A DNA stretch of 64,000 bases, from positions 620,001-684,000 of the forward strand of contig BCIK01000001.1 of assembly GCA_039545295.1 (NCBI GenBank), written 5' to 3'. The notes beneath the pieces were generated by a model that was not told the origin of the DNA, made no database searches, and saw nothing but the letters and a program-made list of their open reading frames with translations. This document shows, piece after piece, positions 11,163 through 23,300 of the stretch. This DNA is from Udeniomyces pyricola (taxonomy: Eukaryota > Basidiomycota > Tremellomycetes > Cystofilobasidiales > Mrakiaceae). The translations under genes were made by a program, and so were the position numbers. How positions within the stretch are numbered: position 1 is the stretch's first letter; each line of letters begins with the position of its first letter.

Positions 11163-12602
11163 ATGATTGACAGGCTCTGGCCAGGCAATTCATCGGCGCG
11201 CGAAGAGGAGGCCAACGACGACGACTTGCACGCCGACAAGACGGATGTTGGTTTTCTGCCCGTCCTTGGTCACCGGGCACATTGGAAAGAGGCAGATTCC
11301 GAGATTGAGATTGAAGCTCATCCGACCTCGGCAAGCGTCTCGTTCGCAACCACTGAGAGCAGTCCTTTTAACTCCTCCAAACCGCCGGTTGATGCTGCTT
11401 CTCCTGTGAGCAAACCGCTCCAATCTTTTCTTACCCTGACGTTGCCATCGGTTCTGATGCTTTTTGGGCGTGCCGTTTATCAGTTGTCTCTGGCGCATCC
11501 TTTCAGGGATCTCGTCGATCGAGTCATCAAGGATCCCTTGGCGCGTAGAGACGGATCCAAATCTGCGGGCATTGATGAATCGGTTCGTGGTTGTCCTCTC
11601 TGCACTCTGCTTCTTTTTTTTTCTCTCAGCTTCCTGACTCACTGATGACGGATAGTATGAAAGAGAAGTGTCCAAGAAACAGGCGAGAAGGGAAAAAGGA
11701 CATAATGGATCCGACCCGAGCTGACTTGATGGATCAAACCTCTCCTCTGATGACTAATCATCTCAACGAAGCAGCATCGGAATCCACTCCACTTCTCCGA
11801 CCTTGTCCGAGCGGTCGTCCGTCGGAAGTCAGAGCTACTACCAGATCGATCCCGGTCTGAGCATTCAGCTTATCCACGAATCCCATTCCGATCTCTCTCC
11901 CGCCCGTCCTCCCCCCCTCCTGTTCCCCCTTCATCATCATCAGTCTTGCCTTCATCCGTGCATTCGTATCCGGCTCCTCCGCTCCAACCACCATCATCTC
12001 CACCCTTTCTTTCCGCCGAGACTTCTTTGGACTCCTTAAGTCACACTTCGCCTTTCACCACCGCGGGCGTCAGCCCTACTTCAAATGATCACACCTTGGC
12101 AACATCTATCCCTATGACCATCGACACCTTCAACACCTCCTTCAATCCCTTCTTCAAGTCGAACACAGCCTTTTTCCCATCTAGTCCAACGACGATCTAT
12201 CCATCATCTCCCTTGGACGGCACGCATCACTCTTCCACCTCTCCACCTACCTCTCCCAGAGGCGTTCGGACGATCAACCACCCATTGAGCACTACGACCG
12301 GCTCTGCCGCTTCGATGATCCCATTCCTCAACCGGCCCTTTCCTATTCGACTGCGGAGTAAGTCATCGAGTCGTGAGTCGGCCGTTGCTCCTCCTCCTCC
12401 TCCTCTTTCGCACCATCCTCATCCTCATCAGCATCCATATCCATATCAGCCGGTTGATGTAGAGGATCCAGCGACCATGGGCCGCTCCCAACTGGAATCT
12501 CCTCCTCATAAGCGGCGAGAGGAACGCGATCATGAACCCCCATCAACAAGCAACGCCAGCGCGACCTATGGGTCGACATCGACAGCTTCTCGTTTTCTTT
12601 GA
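11163..12602 (+). CDS. Ser/Pro-rich unknown protein, reading frame disrupted
   Basis: Not recognised. From ATG 11163, exons 11163-11405 and 11484-11582 join in phase, then a third begins at 11656 (YEREVSKKQARREKG). From there the protein-like frame moves: it meets a TGA at 11722, an adjacent frame carries NEAASESTPLL to about 11810, another carries SSVGSQSYYQIDPGLSIQLI to about 11918, and the final open frame runs from there to the stop at 12600-12602 (ending STASRFL). The last change coincides with a run of seven C. Either the assembly has small indels, or the gene is degenerate, or introns were missed. The encoded protein would be acidic at the N-terminus, then long and Ser/Pro/His-rich. 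The stop-free 11406-11483 segment may be retained. Confidence 0.4.
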
Positions 12603-13406
12603 GTCGAAAAGTCGACGACGGCGTAGAGGAGCGTCGGAAAGCGCTCGGAAGCTCGATTGTAAATTTATATCAGGGCGAGGCGGATTATAAAACTATCCAT
12701 TTCCCCTCCCCTCCCTCCACAGACGACTCGAGAGCTGCCCGGGAAGATGAGAAAGTGATTGATTGTATGATGATGATGACACGATCATAAGATGAGGACA
12801 CTATATGTGTATGTAAAAGCAAAGAGCAAAAAAAAAAAGGAGGAAACGAGATACGTCTTTCTCACGTACTGCACCAACATAGAAAAAGAAAATAAGAATG
12901 AAGAACGAAGGAAGGAAGAGAGAAAGGAAGTGACAAAACTTTTAAGGGAAGGAAAGAAAGATCTCCAAAAGGATGATGGTGAGAAAAGAAAGTGGCACGA
13001 CAGGATGGAAGAAAAAAAAAAGGAAAACCCCGAATAATTATATGGAAGGAAAACAAAAGAAAAAGGACAGCGAGGGAGGGGGGGGGGGGAGAGAGGATGA
13101 AAGAAAACAAGAAGAAATATACCCTAAAAAGAAAACGAAAAGAACCCCCCCTCCCTCCTTCCTCCCCGCTCTTTCTCCTCCGCTGCGTTCTCTACTTTAA
13201 TCCCCCAAAAAACATCAAGAAACAAAGCCCACCCAAAGCAGAGAATAATCACAAAAAGAAACCCATAGTCTCCATCTACCACCCGAGCGTCACGACCATC
13301 GCCGAGTCGGACCTAAAACCTCCCAACTCCTTCCCTTTCCCCATCTTTCTCCGTTCCACCTGCGTTGCTGCTTCCTCAATCAATGAGCGGACCTGGTCTC
13401 GACGGC
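12603..13406. other. Intergenic between convergent genes; polypurine tract
   Basis: A long A/G-rich stretch (about 12820-13130) on the plus strand, then a pyrimidine-rich part. It separates the 3' ends of two converging genes and probably holds both 3' UTRs. No gene seen. Confidence 0.5.
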
Positions 13407-16115
13407 TCAGTTTGGAGCGGGACCCCAAAGTTGGAGTTTCCCGCTTCCACTGGCACCGACGACGTGGTTGACGACTGGATTGCAAGAACCCGGGAAGAAG
13501 AAAAGAAAGAGAAGGGGGGGGGGGAGGGGAATGTGCGTTTTTGGAGAAAATCGGGGGACTGTCAGCTCTCGTGAACACGGGAAAGAAACCTTCTCTAAAG
13601 ATCCAAGAAGCTCATTCAAACGGGAAAGAGGGAGGAAAAAGGGGGAGAAAAAGGAGAAGAAGGGGGCAAGAATACGACCACGCACTGTTAGGATGCGAAG
13701 CAGTCACAGCCGGAACCGTCGGGTTGCTCGCTGCTGTATCCTTGAAGCGCGCAATGACTTCACCCGTGTACGCGACGACATCGAGTGTATGTTTCATGTT
13801 CCCGACGGTGAAATGGGGGTAGTAGTTGACGTTGTTGGACCATTGGGCTCGGAAGATGGAGAGCCAACGACCTGTCTGACAGTCGTGTGGCAGGGCAACG
13901 AGAGGGCTCTCAAAGGCAGAGCCAAAGGGAGTAGTCGAGGTCAAGGTTTGAGTTGGGAATTGGAAGACGCGGAGCTTGTCGTCGTAACTTGTGGTAAGGA
14001 TACGTTTGCCCCAGCTGTATTTGGGAGGACAAAAATGTGAACGTAAAACGAGGATTGAGGAACACGAGAAAAGGAATCAGACGATAGAAACGACCCTCCA
14101 AGCCCACACAAAGCGCAGACTACAAGATAGAAAGGAGAAATCGGGAGAATTTTGTTTTTTCTCACGGGTCCCAGTAAGCCGATGAGCAACTCTTGCCGTG
14201 TCGATAGACACCTCGACGGAAATCGGCATCGCTGTCCAATTTCTCTGCCTGCGCAACAATCTCCGTACCAGGGATGTGCTCAGTCGCAAACGTCGGGAGG
14301 ACATCGTCGTCCATCTTGTCGTCCGGTCCAGGGACCCAAGGAGGAAGAGGAGTAAAGTTGCCAAAGTTTCGGACGTCCCAGATTCGAAGATGTTGGTCGT
14401 TACCGGCCGTAATGACGAGATGGGGTTGAGATGCTAAGGAGATGGATAGAGACAGGATGACGTAACATCAGAGGAGCGTACTGAGACAAGAACGAACCGA
14501 GTCGCTTCAAAGAATGCTACGAACGATTCACAGAGACTCCTCCCAGCTTTTTGTTGTCACCGACTTCATACCGCCGACGGTGGCCCCCCTCTCGAACATC
14601 GATATGGTTGAGGCCGCCATGCTTGTCCGTACACCAGATCTGTTCGGAAGCAAAAAGGGGCGACTTAGTATGATTCACGTCTGGTTGGAAAGTTGGAAAG
14701 GGTCAAAAGGGTTGAGCTTACTTCGTTTCCATCGGGGGTAAGATCAAAATGGGTGATGAGGGTATCTTCATTTCGGATAGAGTAGACTTCCTTGGACGCG
14801 TGTTCTTCGAGGTCGAGCACTCGAATAGTGCAATCATAGGACGAGGTGTACAGCTGCTCGTCGCCCGCATCATAGGAAGAAGAAGGAAAAGAAGAGAAAA
14901 GAAAAGAAGAGGAAGGAAGGTAACAGGTCGGACACAAGATAGTTTCATCAGTTACAAATACTGTGACGACCTCTCTCGAATAATTTGTTCAAACTTTATC
15001 AATTTTTACCTTTTTGCCGTTGTTTGGAGCGACCTTCATGCAGCTCACTGACTGGAGACCGTGAATCTGAAGCTTCCAGCTCTTGCCACTGACGTCGCTC
15101 TGCAGCACCTCCTCGCCATCCTCGTCCTTGACCGTCTCCGACTCCGCCAGTGCGTCCCAAATACCGAGCTGACCCGTCTTATCTCCAGCGAAGACGAGGG
15201 TCTTTTGGGGGTCCGGATGGATGACCATCGAAAACGTTCGGTCTTGCGTCAACTTGCCCTGCGCGATGATGTTGAGGTCCTGGAACGCTTCCTTAAGCTT
15301 GTCGAGCTCGGCATCTGGTGGTTTCTGGTCATTATCTGGGACGTGAGAGGCTGAATCGGAAGGCGAAGGTCGGGGACAGCTCGTCGAAGCCACAGCAGAC
15401 AGAGTCGAGCAGAGGTTACTGAGCTCGGTCGGGGCAAGCGGTGTCCCAGGCACGTCGGCGAGGTTGTAAGGTCCATGTCGGGCCTTGTTCTTGATGCGAC
15501 GCTCTTCAGCAATGAGGGCCGCTTCCTCCTAGTAGGCGGGACGATAAAGAGAACGACGTTGGAACCATGACGGTATGATTGGTCAGTCAGGAATGAAGTG
15601 AAGAGAGATTCCTGCGTGCTTGACCTCGACGCGTCCAAACACCCGCCCTTCTCCGCTCGAATCCGGCGAGCCCCCTGCTCAGCCAGGAGAGTCAACGGAT
15701 GGAACTCAGTGACCAGATGAGGTAAATGACGAACCTCATACTTGCGCTTGAGCGTCTCGGAATCGGCTTCGAGCCCGAGCATGCGAGCGCTCCTCCTTCT
15801 CGGCTCGAGAAAGCTTGCGGCCTCATTGGGTTCGACTTTCTTCTTCTTCTTGGACTTATCCCTCGGGGCGGCAGGAGTCGGAGCAGGCCGCTTGGCAAAG
15901 TTGACGGATGGGTTGGCACCACCGAGACGGAGTGCCTCGAGTAAGGCATTGTTCTCGGCGATGTTCTGAAGCCTCTGTCGCTCGCTATTAGAGGGGGCAG
16001 AGGAGAGAAAGAATTGAGATTAGACGGTCGAGTTGCTTGGCTGATGGAATGGATGGATGGATGGATGGATTGGGATGGGACGGGTCGGTTGAACTGACTA
16101 GTCGTTATCGGCCAT
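13407..16115 (-). CDS. CMR1: DNA damage-binding WD40 protein, CMR1/WDR76 family
   Basis: Eight exons, 5' to 3': 16099-16115, 15735-15984, 15010-15528, 14722-14856, 14525-14639, 14166-14433, 13686-14014, 13407-13474; 566 residues, all junctions in phase. The N-terminus is the family's coil (RQRLQNIAENNALLEAL) with a Lys-rich patch. The WD40 propeller follows: TFSMVIHPDPQKTLVFAGDK, GQLGIWDA, QLYTSSYDCTIRVLDL, IWCTDKHGGLNHIDVR, QHLRIWDVRNFG, HGKSCSSAYWDP, ITASHPN-type blade ends and the final SGSGKLQLWGPAPN. Yeast Cmr1 binds UV-damaged DNA and joins chromatin and stress foci; WDR76 is the animal relative. The start of the 14722-14856 exon may shift by 3 nt. It is divergent from RAD7. Confidence 0.92.
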
Positions 16116-16435
16116 GATGGATGAGCGATGGAGGTTGGGTAGGTGAGTAACAGGAATGTATGCGTGGGTGAGTGACTAGTGACTAGTGACTAGTGATTAG
16201 TTATGTATGATGGATTGATGAGGGCGATCAATCCTCGACGCGACGGACAAAGTCCCATCATCAGTCAATCCATCAATTCCCGTGCGCGTGTTGGTGGAAT
16301 ATCGAATAGGCCCAGTCGATCGACTCATCAATCCCCTCCCCACATTCATCCACATCCAGCTTGCTGTAATTCGCCACAACCCGCCGTCGTCTCCCCTATC
16401 GGCCACCTTTCCCCTTTCAGCTCACCTCAAACACC
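16116..16435. promoter_or_regulatory. Shared upstream region of CMR1 and RAD7
   Basis: 320 bp separate the two start codons, so both promoters must lie here or overlap the genes. It contains an imperfect tandem of GACTAGT words at 16171-16200 and, just inside the CMR1 first intron at about 16050-16070, a GGAT repeat. No TATA box was identified. Confidence 0.6.
16171..16200. repeat. Short tandem repeat, GTGACTA unit
   Basis: Four near-identical 7-nt units in the CMR1-RAD7 spacer, the last imperfect (gattag). Confidence 0.6.
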
Positions 16436-19400
16436 ATGCCCCCACGACGTGCTCGAGGTGGTGGCGTCTCTGGTCCCACAAGTGCCCTCACCTCTTTCCT
16501 CAGGGTCAGTCTACCAGTCATCGATCGCCACAATCCCCCTTCTTCGTTCCCTGTTCCCTTCCGAGCACCGCTCACGCTTGTCTCCGCCCCCCCCCCCCCC
16601 ACACACACACTTCACATTTACAGGAGCAAGGTATCACCGCCAGAGAAGGCCTCAACTACAATCCCTACAACCCTCGCGGCAACGCACCCATCGCTGGAGA
16701 CCACACCAACGACAATGCAGAGGCCGGGCCCTCCAACGCTCGCCAAACCGATGCCATTGCTGAGGAGTCTGATGTTGAGATGGACGGCATTCAGGACGAA
16801 CAACAGGATACAGACACCGCACCCACCACCAAAAGAAGAAGAGCCGTTAGGAGGGCGGTCGTGCGTTGTCTCTCTGATATCGCTCATCCTACGCCCCGGT
16901 CCGAAGGAACGTCGCGGCCAGCAGGCAATGACGTCGTTCACTGTGCCTCGTCACACCGACAGACATGCTTGCTTCGCATTTCGCATGCTGACGATCGGTT
17001 TCATCTCCTGCTCCTTGCCCTCGCAGATTGCCTCGGATTCCGAAGATCTCGACGCTTCAGACTCCCCGTCTTCGCTCACACCCGCCCAAAAGAAGCGAAA
17101 GGCTGCCGAAAAGGCCGCTCTCAAGAAGAACCAGGCCAAGGAGGAGTTGGACGCTGATGCCGATACGGGCGAGGACATTGATGACAAGGGTGAGGGACCA
17201 TCGACGAGGCAATCCAGCGTTCGGTCCAAGGGTAAGACAGTCGCCAAGAAGAGTGCTGGACCGCCAGGCATCGGCGGGTTCTTCAACTGCGGTAGTTGCG
17301 ATAAGCGAGCGACTTATGTACGTTGTCGATTCCCCCTGCTGATTAGACAGTGACCTTGAATCTGACAACTTTGTTCAATTTTTATTTTGTTTTTGCTCGC
17401 TATTGTTTCTTCATTGTCTCAGACTCAGTACACGGCTCCCGATCCTAAGCATGACGGCTGTTACCTTTGTCACCTGTGTGCCAAGGCGGCAGGTCTTGCT
17501 AACTACAAGCAACCGACTGGCAAACGACCAGCGGCGCCCAAGAAGAAAGCTTCGGAGAGGAGAACTGTCCGTACCTTGGCTTGATTGTACAATCCCGGTC
17601 TAAATATGGCTAAGTCATTGACCTCGAATATTTATGGATACGCTGCCTCCCGTTATCTCTGCCCGTTTCTTACCCGCTCGGTAGATCGTCCATTACGAGG
17701 AGAAGAAACGCATCTCAACGTTGACCGATCTCTGTATTCAGATAATCGCCAACAATGTCGACGATGTCGAGAGTCTTGGTGACGACCTGGGACCCGTCAA
17801 CTTGGCCAAGGTGCGTTAGGGCCTAATCAACCCGTTCACTTATCGATTTCCTTCTATCCTGAACCCCAATGACAGCTCCTGAGGAATACATCGGTTCTCG
17901 CCTCTTTATACTCAGGTCAATGGAATCATCTGCAAGAACCGAAAGATGTGAGTGGCTTTCTAGCTGGAAAAGAATCTTTTTGCTGCGACGTTCGACCTGA
18001 CCCAAGATATCTATCTGTGTAGGACGGCAAAAACCGCCCAACTCTTTTACAGTGCCAGCATCACCGAGCTATCCATGAATGACTGCACTCGTGAGTGTCT
18101 CAGCCTCCTTCCTCCCTTGGTAGTTTGTTATCTGTATGTCAAACTAAGTGTCTGATCGTGAAGCCATCACTCTGAAACTTCCTCTATCAAACAGTTATTG
18201 CCCCCGACGGTTTCATCACGCTTTCTTCTCTTTGTCCCAACCTCACCACTCTGACACTCAATCTGTGCGGTCAACTCTCATCGGACGCCCTCCTCGCTTG
18301 GGCTGACCACCTTCCACAACTCGTACGGCTCGAGCTCCTTGGTCCGTTCCTCGTCCGCAAGGAAGCGTGGCTCGAGTTCTTCAGTCGCGTTGGCGAGGAG
18401 AAGCGTGGAGAAGGAAAGGGCCTACAAGGGTTTCTTATCACCCAGAGCCCAAGATTCGATTTGATGTGTTGTGAGAAAATGGTCACCGAGTGTCCGGGGT
18501 TAAAAGAAGTTAGGTTATGCGAAGTCGGTCAACGTACGTTGGCGTATTCCTCTTCCGTTTTCTATCTCTCCGCTTCCTTTGCAATCAAGAAACTGATCTT
18601 GATTTTATTTATTTAAATATTTTTTTTTCGTTCCGGCTCAAAAATCGCTCTACTTTAGTGGACGAATCATACCTCGCCTCGCTTTCAACCCTCCGTTCTC
18701 TTACCTACCTCGACCTCTCCCGACCTTCACACTCCTTCCCTGATCTCTCCGAACCTCTGACGACCCTTCTCACCTCGCTTGGGCCCTCCCTCACTCATTT
18801 CGCTCTCTCGGCCCATCAAGATTTGACCGATGCGACGCTCTCGGCTCTTCTACCCCAACATTGCCCGAGTCTAACCCATCTCGACCTTTCCCATTTGCCT
18901 TTACTCGAGGACGAACCTTTTGCGGCTATGCTCCACGAATGGGCTAGTCAGGGTTCCGTCGGGCTGGAGAGCGTCGACTTGACCAAGGCCGTCGGGTTGG
19001 GCGGCCTCGCACTGGATGCCTTGGCGAAGATGGCAGGGGGTAGCCTAAGATCGCTGAGTCTTAATGGATGGAAGGATGTTGAGGAAGAGACGGTCAAGGA
19101 ACTGGGAAGGACGATGCCGAAGCTTCAGACGCTTGATCTGGGATTCTGTCGTAAGGAAGAATTTCTCTTAATAAGGAAAAAACTACTTTTTTTTGGCTGT
19201 CGCTCGACCCGAAATTGGTCTTCCTTCCCTTTCTCTCCCTCCGTGTAGTCCAAGGGAAAGTTTTCCAAGTCGAGAAGAGAAACCCATCTGACCATTCTCC
19301 CTCTCTTCACTCCTTTTTTTTTCTCTTTTTCCTTGGGGCCGATTTCCGCTTGCTTGGGGAGGTCCTTTAGGAAACGTCACCGATTTCACCCTCAAAGAGA

Positions 19401-19836
19401 TTCTCGATGCCAACGAACACCTCGAGCGGCTCTCCGTCTGGGGTTGCAACCAAGTGACCGCGAACCATCCTCGACGAAAAAGTCTCAAGGTCCGTTATTT
19501 GTATTTCTTTTCTTTTCTCGATGTTGTTGTCGTTCTTCATTTTCGCGAAGGAGAAGAAGAAGAAGAAAGAAGGAAAAGGGCACCCAAGCCCATCCATCAA
19601 AACCCCCCTTCTTCGCTTCTTCTTTTCTCTTTTTCTCTTTCCACTACTATTGTTTACCTAACGTTCCCGCTTCGGTGTTCATGTTCTGACCCCCTTTTTT
19701 TTTTTTTTGCTCGCTTCCTCCCCTTCTTTCTCGTTTTTTTTTTTTTTTTTTTTTATCGTTCTGTCTGTGGTGTTTCAAAAACAAAAACGACCAGATCGTC
19801 GGCGTTGAGTCCCATGAATTCTCGGCCTTTATGTAA
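16436..19836 (+). CDS. RAD7: Nucleotide excision repair protein RAD7
   Basis: Eleven exons: 16436-16504, 16624-16860, 17027-17317, 17423-17566, 17685-17810, 17916-17947, 18023-18090, 18195-18533, 18659-19150, 19371-19489, 19795-19836 (TAA); 652 residues, all in phase. The N-terminus (GPTSALTSFLREQGI) matches the Rad7 start. Acidic and Lys-rich linker follows. Near residues 190-217 sit two CxxC pairs, FFNCGSCDKRATY and DGCYLCHLCAK, a zinc-ribbon-like element. Leucine-rich repeats fill the rest: LTTLTLNLCGQLSSDALLAW, LTYLDLSR, LTHLDLSHLPLL, LQTLDLGFCRNVTD. It ends IVGVESHEFSAFM. With Rad16, Rad7 serves global genome repair of UV lesions in silent chromatin and acts in an E3 ligase complex. The divergent neighbour CMR1 is also a UV-damage factor. 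Confidence 0.93.
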
Positions 19837-20311
19837 AACCGGGCGGTTTACATGCATATGTGACCTAAAGAGACAGAAGAAGAAGAAGAAGAAAAAAAAA
19901 CGTTTTGGACTTGCTTCGACCTTTGATCTGCTTCGTTGGGCGGCGATAAGGCAACGTCGTTAATAGTAGGGATCGACAAAATCAGTCTCCTTATCTTGAT
20001 CTTTCTTCTTCCTTTTTGTCAATTGACGCGGGCCCGCTTTGATTGGATGATCATGGGATTAAGATGAATAAGAAAAAACTCCCACTTTCCTCCTCCCTCC
20101 CTCAGCGAACAAGAACAGACAGGACAGAAAGAGAAGAAAAGAAAAGAGACAAACGACGTTCCCGAGATTACTAAATTATATACGAATTCAACTCCCAACC
20201 CTGGCCTTGGACTTTACATCCCGCCCTCCCCCTTTCATCCTTTTCATTCCCTTGAATTCTTCCCCTATTTCGATATCCATTCAACCAAACTCTCCTTCTC
20301 CCTCTCCTCTC
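19837..20311. other. Intergenic between convergent RAD7 and RAP1-like genes
   Basis: 475 bp with A/G-rich and then C/T-rich stretches, fitting two opposed 3' UTRs. No gene seen. Confidence 0.5.
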
Positions 20312-23300
20312 TCATTTCCTTCCATATTCCGCTTCCAAGATCGCCTCGGCCTTGGCGAGGTCCTTCCCTGCCTCCTTGAGTTTCCGAACGGCGACGAGCC
20401 CATTAACGCCAAACATCGACGTCACATTGGCGATCCAAGCCGAGAGCGCTTGCTGTTGGGCGAGTGTCGGTGGTGCGATTGGGGGGAGGACGGTTGAAGA
20501 GGTGGAAGGTTGGTGGGATGGTACGAAGGCTTGAGAGGGTGAGATCGTTGGTGGTGGATTGGGGGGTGAGACTGGAGTTGTTGATGGCATCGGCTGCGTT
20601 GAGTGTGTAGACGGGATGACCGGATCGGTGTCGGCGGACAAAGGGATCAACGCAGCAGTAGCAGCAGCAGGGGCAGAATTCTCCGTTCCCACCGTAGGTT
20701 GGTCGGTCGAAAAGTTGAGCAGGACAAGTTTGGAGCCTTTGGAAACGATGTGACACGAACGCCCGAAAAAGAAAAGAAAAAAAAGCCGGATGGATGGTCA
20801 GCCTATTTTACTTTCTACCTCCTACCGCTACTCTCGTTGACTGTTCAAACAACACCATGGACAAATGAGAAACTTGGGACGAGAGAAGGGGGGGGGGGAG
20901 AGAAATCCTTACGACGCGTCCTTTTAGTAGCCGGAAGGGGCACGTCAAAGTTGTAAAACGGAAGCTCGGCCCAGCTATCGGCTCCACCGAGCGAGGTCCG
21001 TTGTCGAATCGGTCGGCTCACGAGGGAAACGCGTTTAGACTTCTTCTGCTTCGTCTTCTGAACCGGGCCAGGAAGAGCTGCGGGGTCAGTGGATTCTTTG
21101 ATGGTGGTCGTGTCGGGTGAGGGGTTGTCGGAAGCTTGGTAGGCAGCAGAGGAAAGTGAAAGAGCTCGAGGCAAAGGCGGTGGACTGTATTGTTGAGGGA
21201 TTCCTCCATCATCCGCAGGGACCTCGAATTGAGCGACCCCAACGATAGCGCGGTCGACCTCACTTGCGTCTTTACCATCGATTTCGGCTGTTCGATCTGG
21301 TGAGACGTTGGCGAACTGAGCAACGGCGTCGGCAAAGACGTCGACGGCGCTAGCCTGACTGGCTTCGCTCCCTTCCCTGTTGGAACGCAAGCTCCGAGCC
21401 GTCAGAGGAGGAGATGAAGGAGGTTGAGAGGGGTCCGAATCGAGGAGGAGGATCTTTTCCAGCGTTCGCTTGTCGTCGGGAGCAAGATCGGGTGTACCCA
21501 TCTTGGAGGCAGAGCGACGAGAAGGACCTGCGATGGGTTGGGAGAAAGATGAAGAAGAGGCGCGGTGAAGAGCACCAGGAAGTTGGACTTGAGATGGTAC
21601 CGATGCTCGAACCGAGGTTCGTGCTTCCGACACGGTCGAGGCTCGAGACGATGGAGTTTGAGACGGATCGCGATTGGGCTTTACGAGAGGTTGGGATAAC
21701 TTTTTCTGTCGTTTGATGGGTACAAATTCGGATCGAGCGCGTCCCGAACCGGTGGCGGGATTTGAGGAAAGAGAACGATGACTAGAGAGGGCACATCGAT
21801 GATGCAATCAGTTAGTGACAGTTGTTCAGAGTCATAGAGTGGTGATAGGAAGGCGTGTTCTTACCTTGAAGGTGGTTGCTCGTTTGACGGCTGTTTCCTC
21901 TTCTTCTCCTGCGTAGGGGGCAGCGATCTATCCTCAGGGTCATCCATATCGACCTCCTCCATATTGATGTCTTCCATATCGGCGTCCTCCATCTGGATCG
22001 ATGGACTCCGGCTTCGATTCGAGCTTTCGCGTTCATCATTGAGCCGGAAAGGATGTTCGACCTGCCCTCTCAGTTTAGCAATTTTTTGAGCGACGATCCG
22101 AGGATAACCCAGCTTCTTGCCCGTCTGACCCCAATGCGCTCGCCAACCTTGATAGGGATGAGTACTCGACCAAGCTTGGTAGGTCGGGTGGTCCTGAAAG
22201 AAGAGAAAAAAAAGAAACAGAAGCAAAGTCGTCAGTAGCTGCGATAGCGACAATATAGGAAGACAACGGATCCTCGCTTAACGGTCGTTGTAAGCAGGAA
22301 GAACGTACCGGATCACATAGGTTGCGGAAGAAGCGGTCGTTTGAAACTTTGGCCTCGCTATCTTCGAACCTGATCTGGGCAATATAGCTGAGCATTGCTT
22401 CTACCTCTTCAGGAGTGAAGGGGATTTTGTTGTTCGAGAATCTAGAACGTATGCAAGCAACGGAGACGGTCAGTTGGAGAAGCCGTCTGAATCGGACCCG
22501 AGTGATCTCGCTCGGCGGAACGGAATGACGCGAGGTCAGCTCGACACGCACGATTCCCCTCCGCGAGGCTCAAGCTTGACTTGCTGGCCTTTAGTGATGC
22601 ACTCGTCGATCCAAGACACAGGAAGGATCCAACGGCTCGTGTCGGAATCGTACTTCTTCTCCGCCCAATTCGTTTCAGCCTTGGAGGCGACGATGAGTAC
22701 GGTACCGTTGTGGGACAATTTGTAAACGTGACCACCGTACGCCTGAGGGGATGCGTATATAGGTTTGTTAGTGGTATTTCTGACGAGGCAAGAGGAAGGG
22801 CTTTACTCTCACCTCGATGAGGCCCTTTAGCTCTGGCCGCGTCTCCTGCGTCTGCTTAGACAGCCAGACACGTAGCCTCTCTCCTCCGGGTGTCCATTTG
22901 CTTCCAAACGTGCCTGACCAGGTCACAAACACCGGAACTTGGCTGCCAGGGATCCTCTTGAGCTTCTTGCCTGAGTATATGGCATATGTGAGCCAGTGCC
23001 ACGGTTTGACTATGAGAGGGTCTCGTCTGTCCTTTGCAGCGTCAAGTTGAGCTTGGCCAAAGCTGGTGCCCGGGTCGACGAGATAGACGGATGCGAGTTG
23101 CGTATCTTGGTCGACGAGGCCACCGTGTTTCTGATGGGCGTAGATCAAGTATAAAACGGATATAAGACGAGACAAACTAGTCAGGCCACCAGAGTGTATT
23201 CGGCTGAGGTCAGTTAAGAGACTTGCGCACTTGAATCTCCTGGGCAAGAGCCCGCTTGAGACTGTCTCGCATCCCTTTTTGCATGGCGAAACGGATAGGT

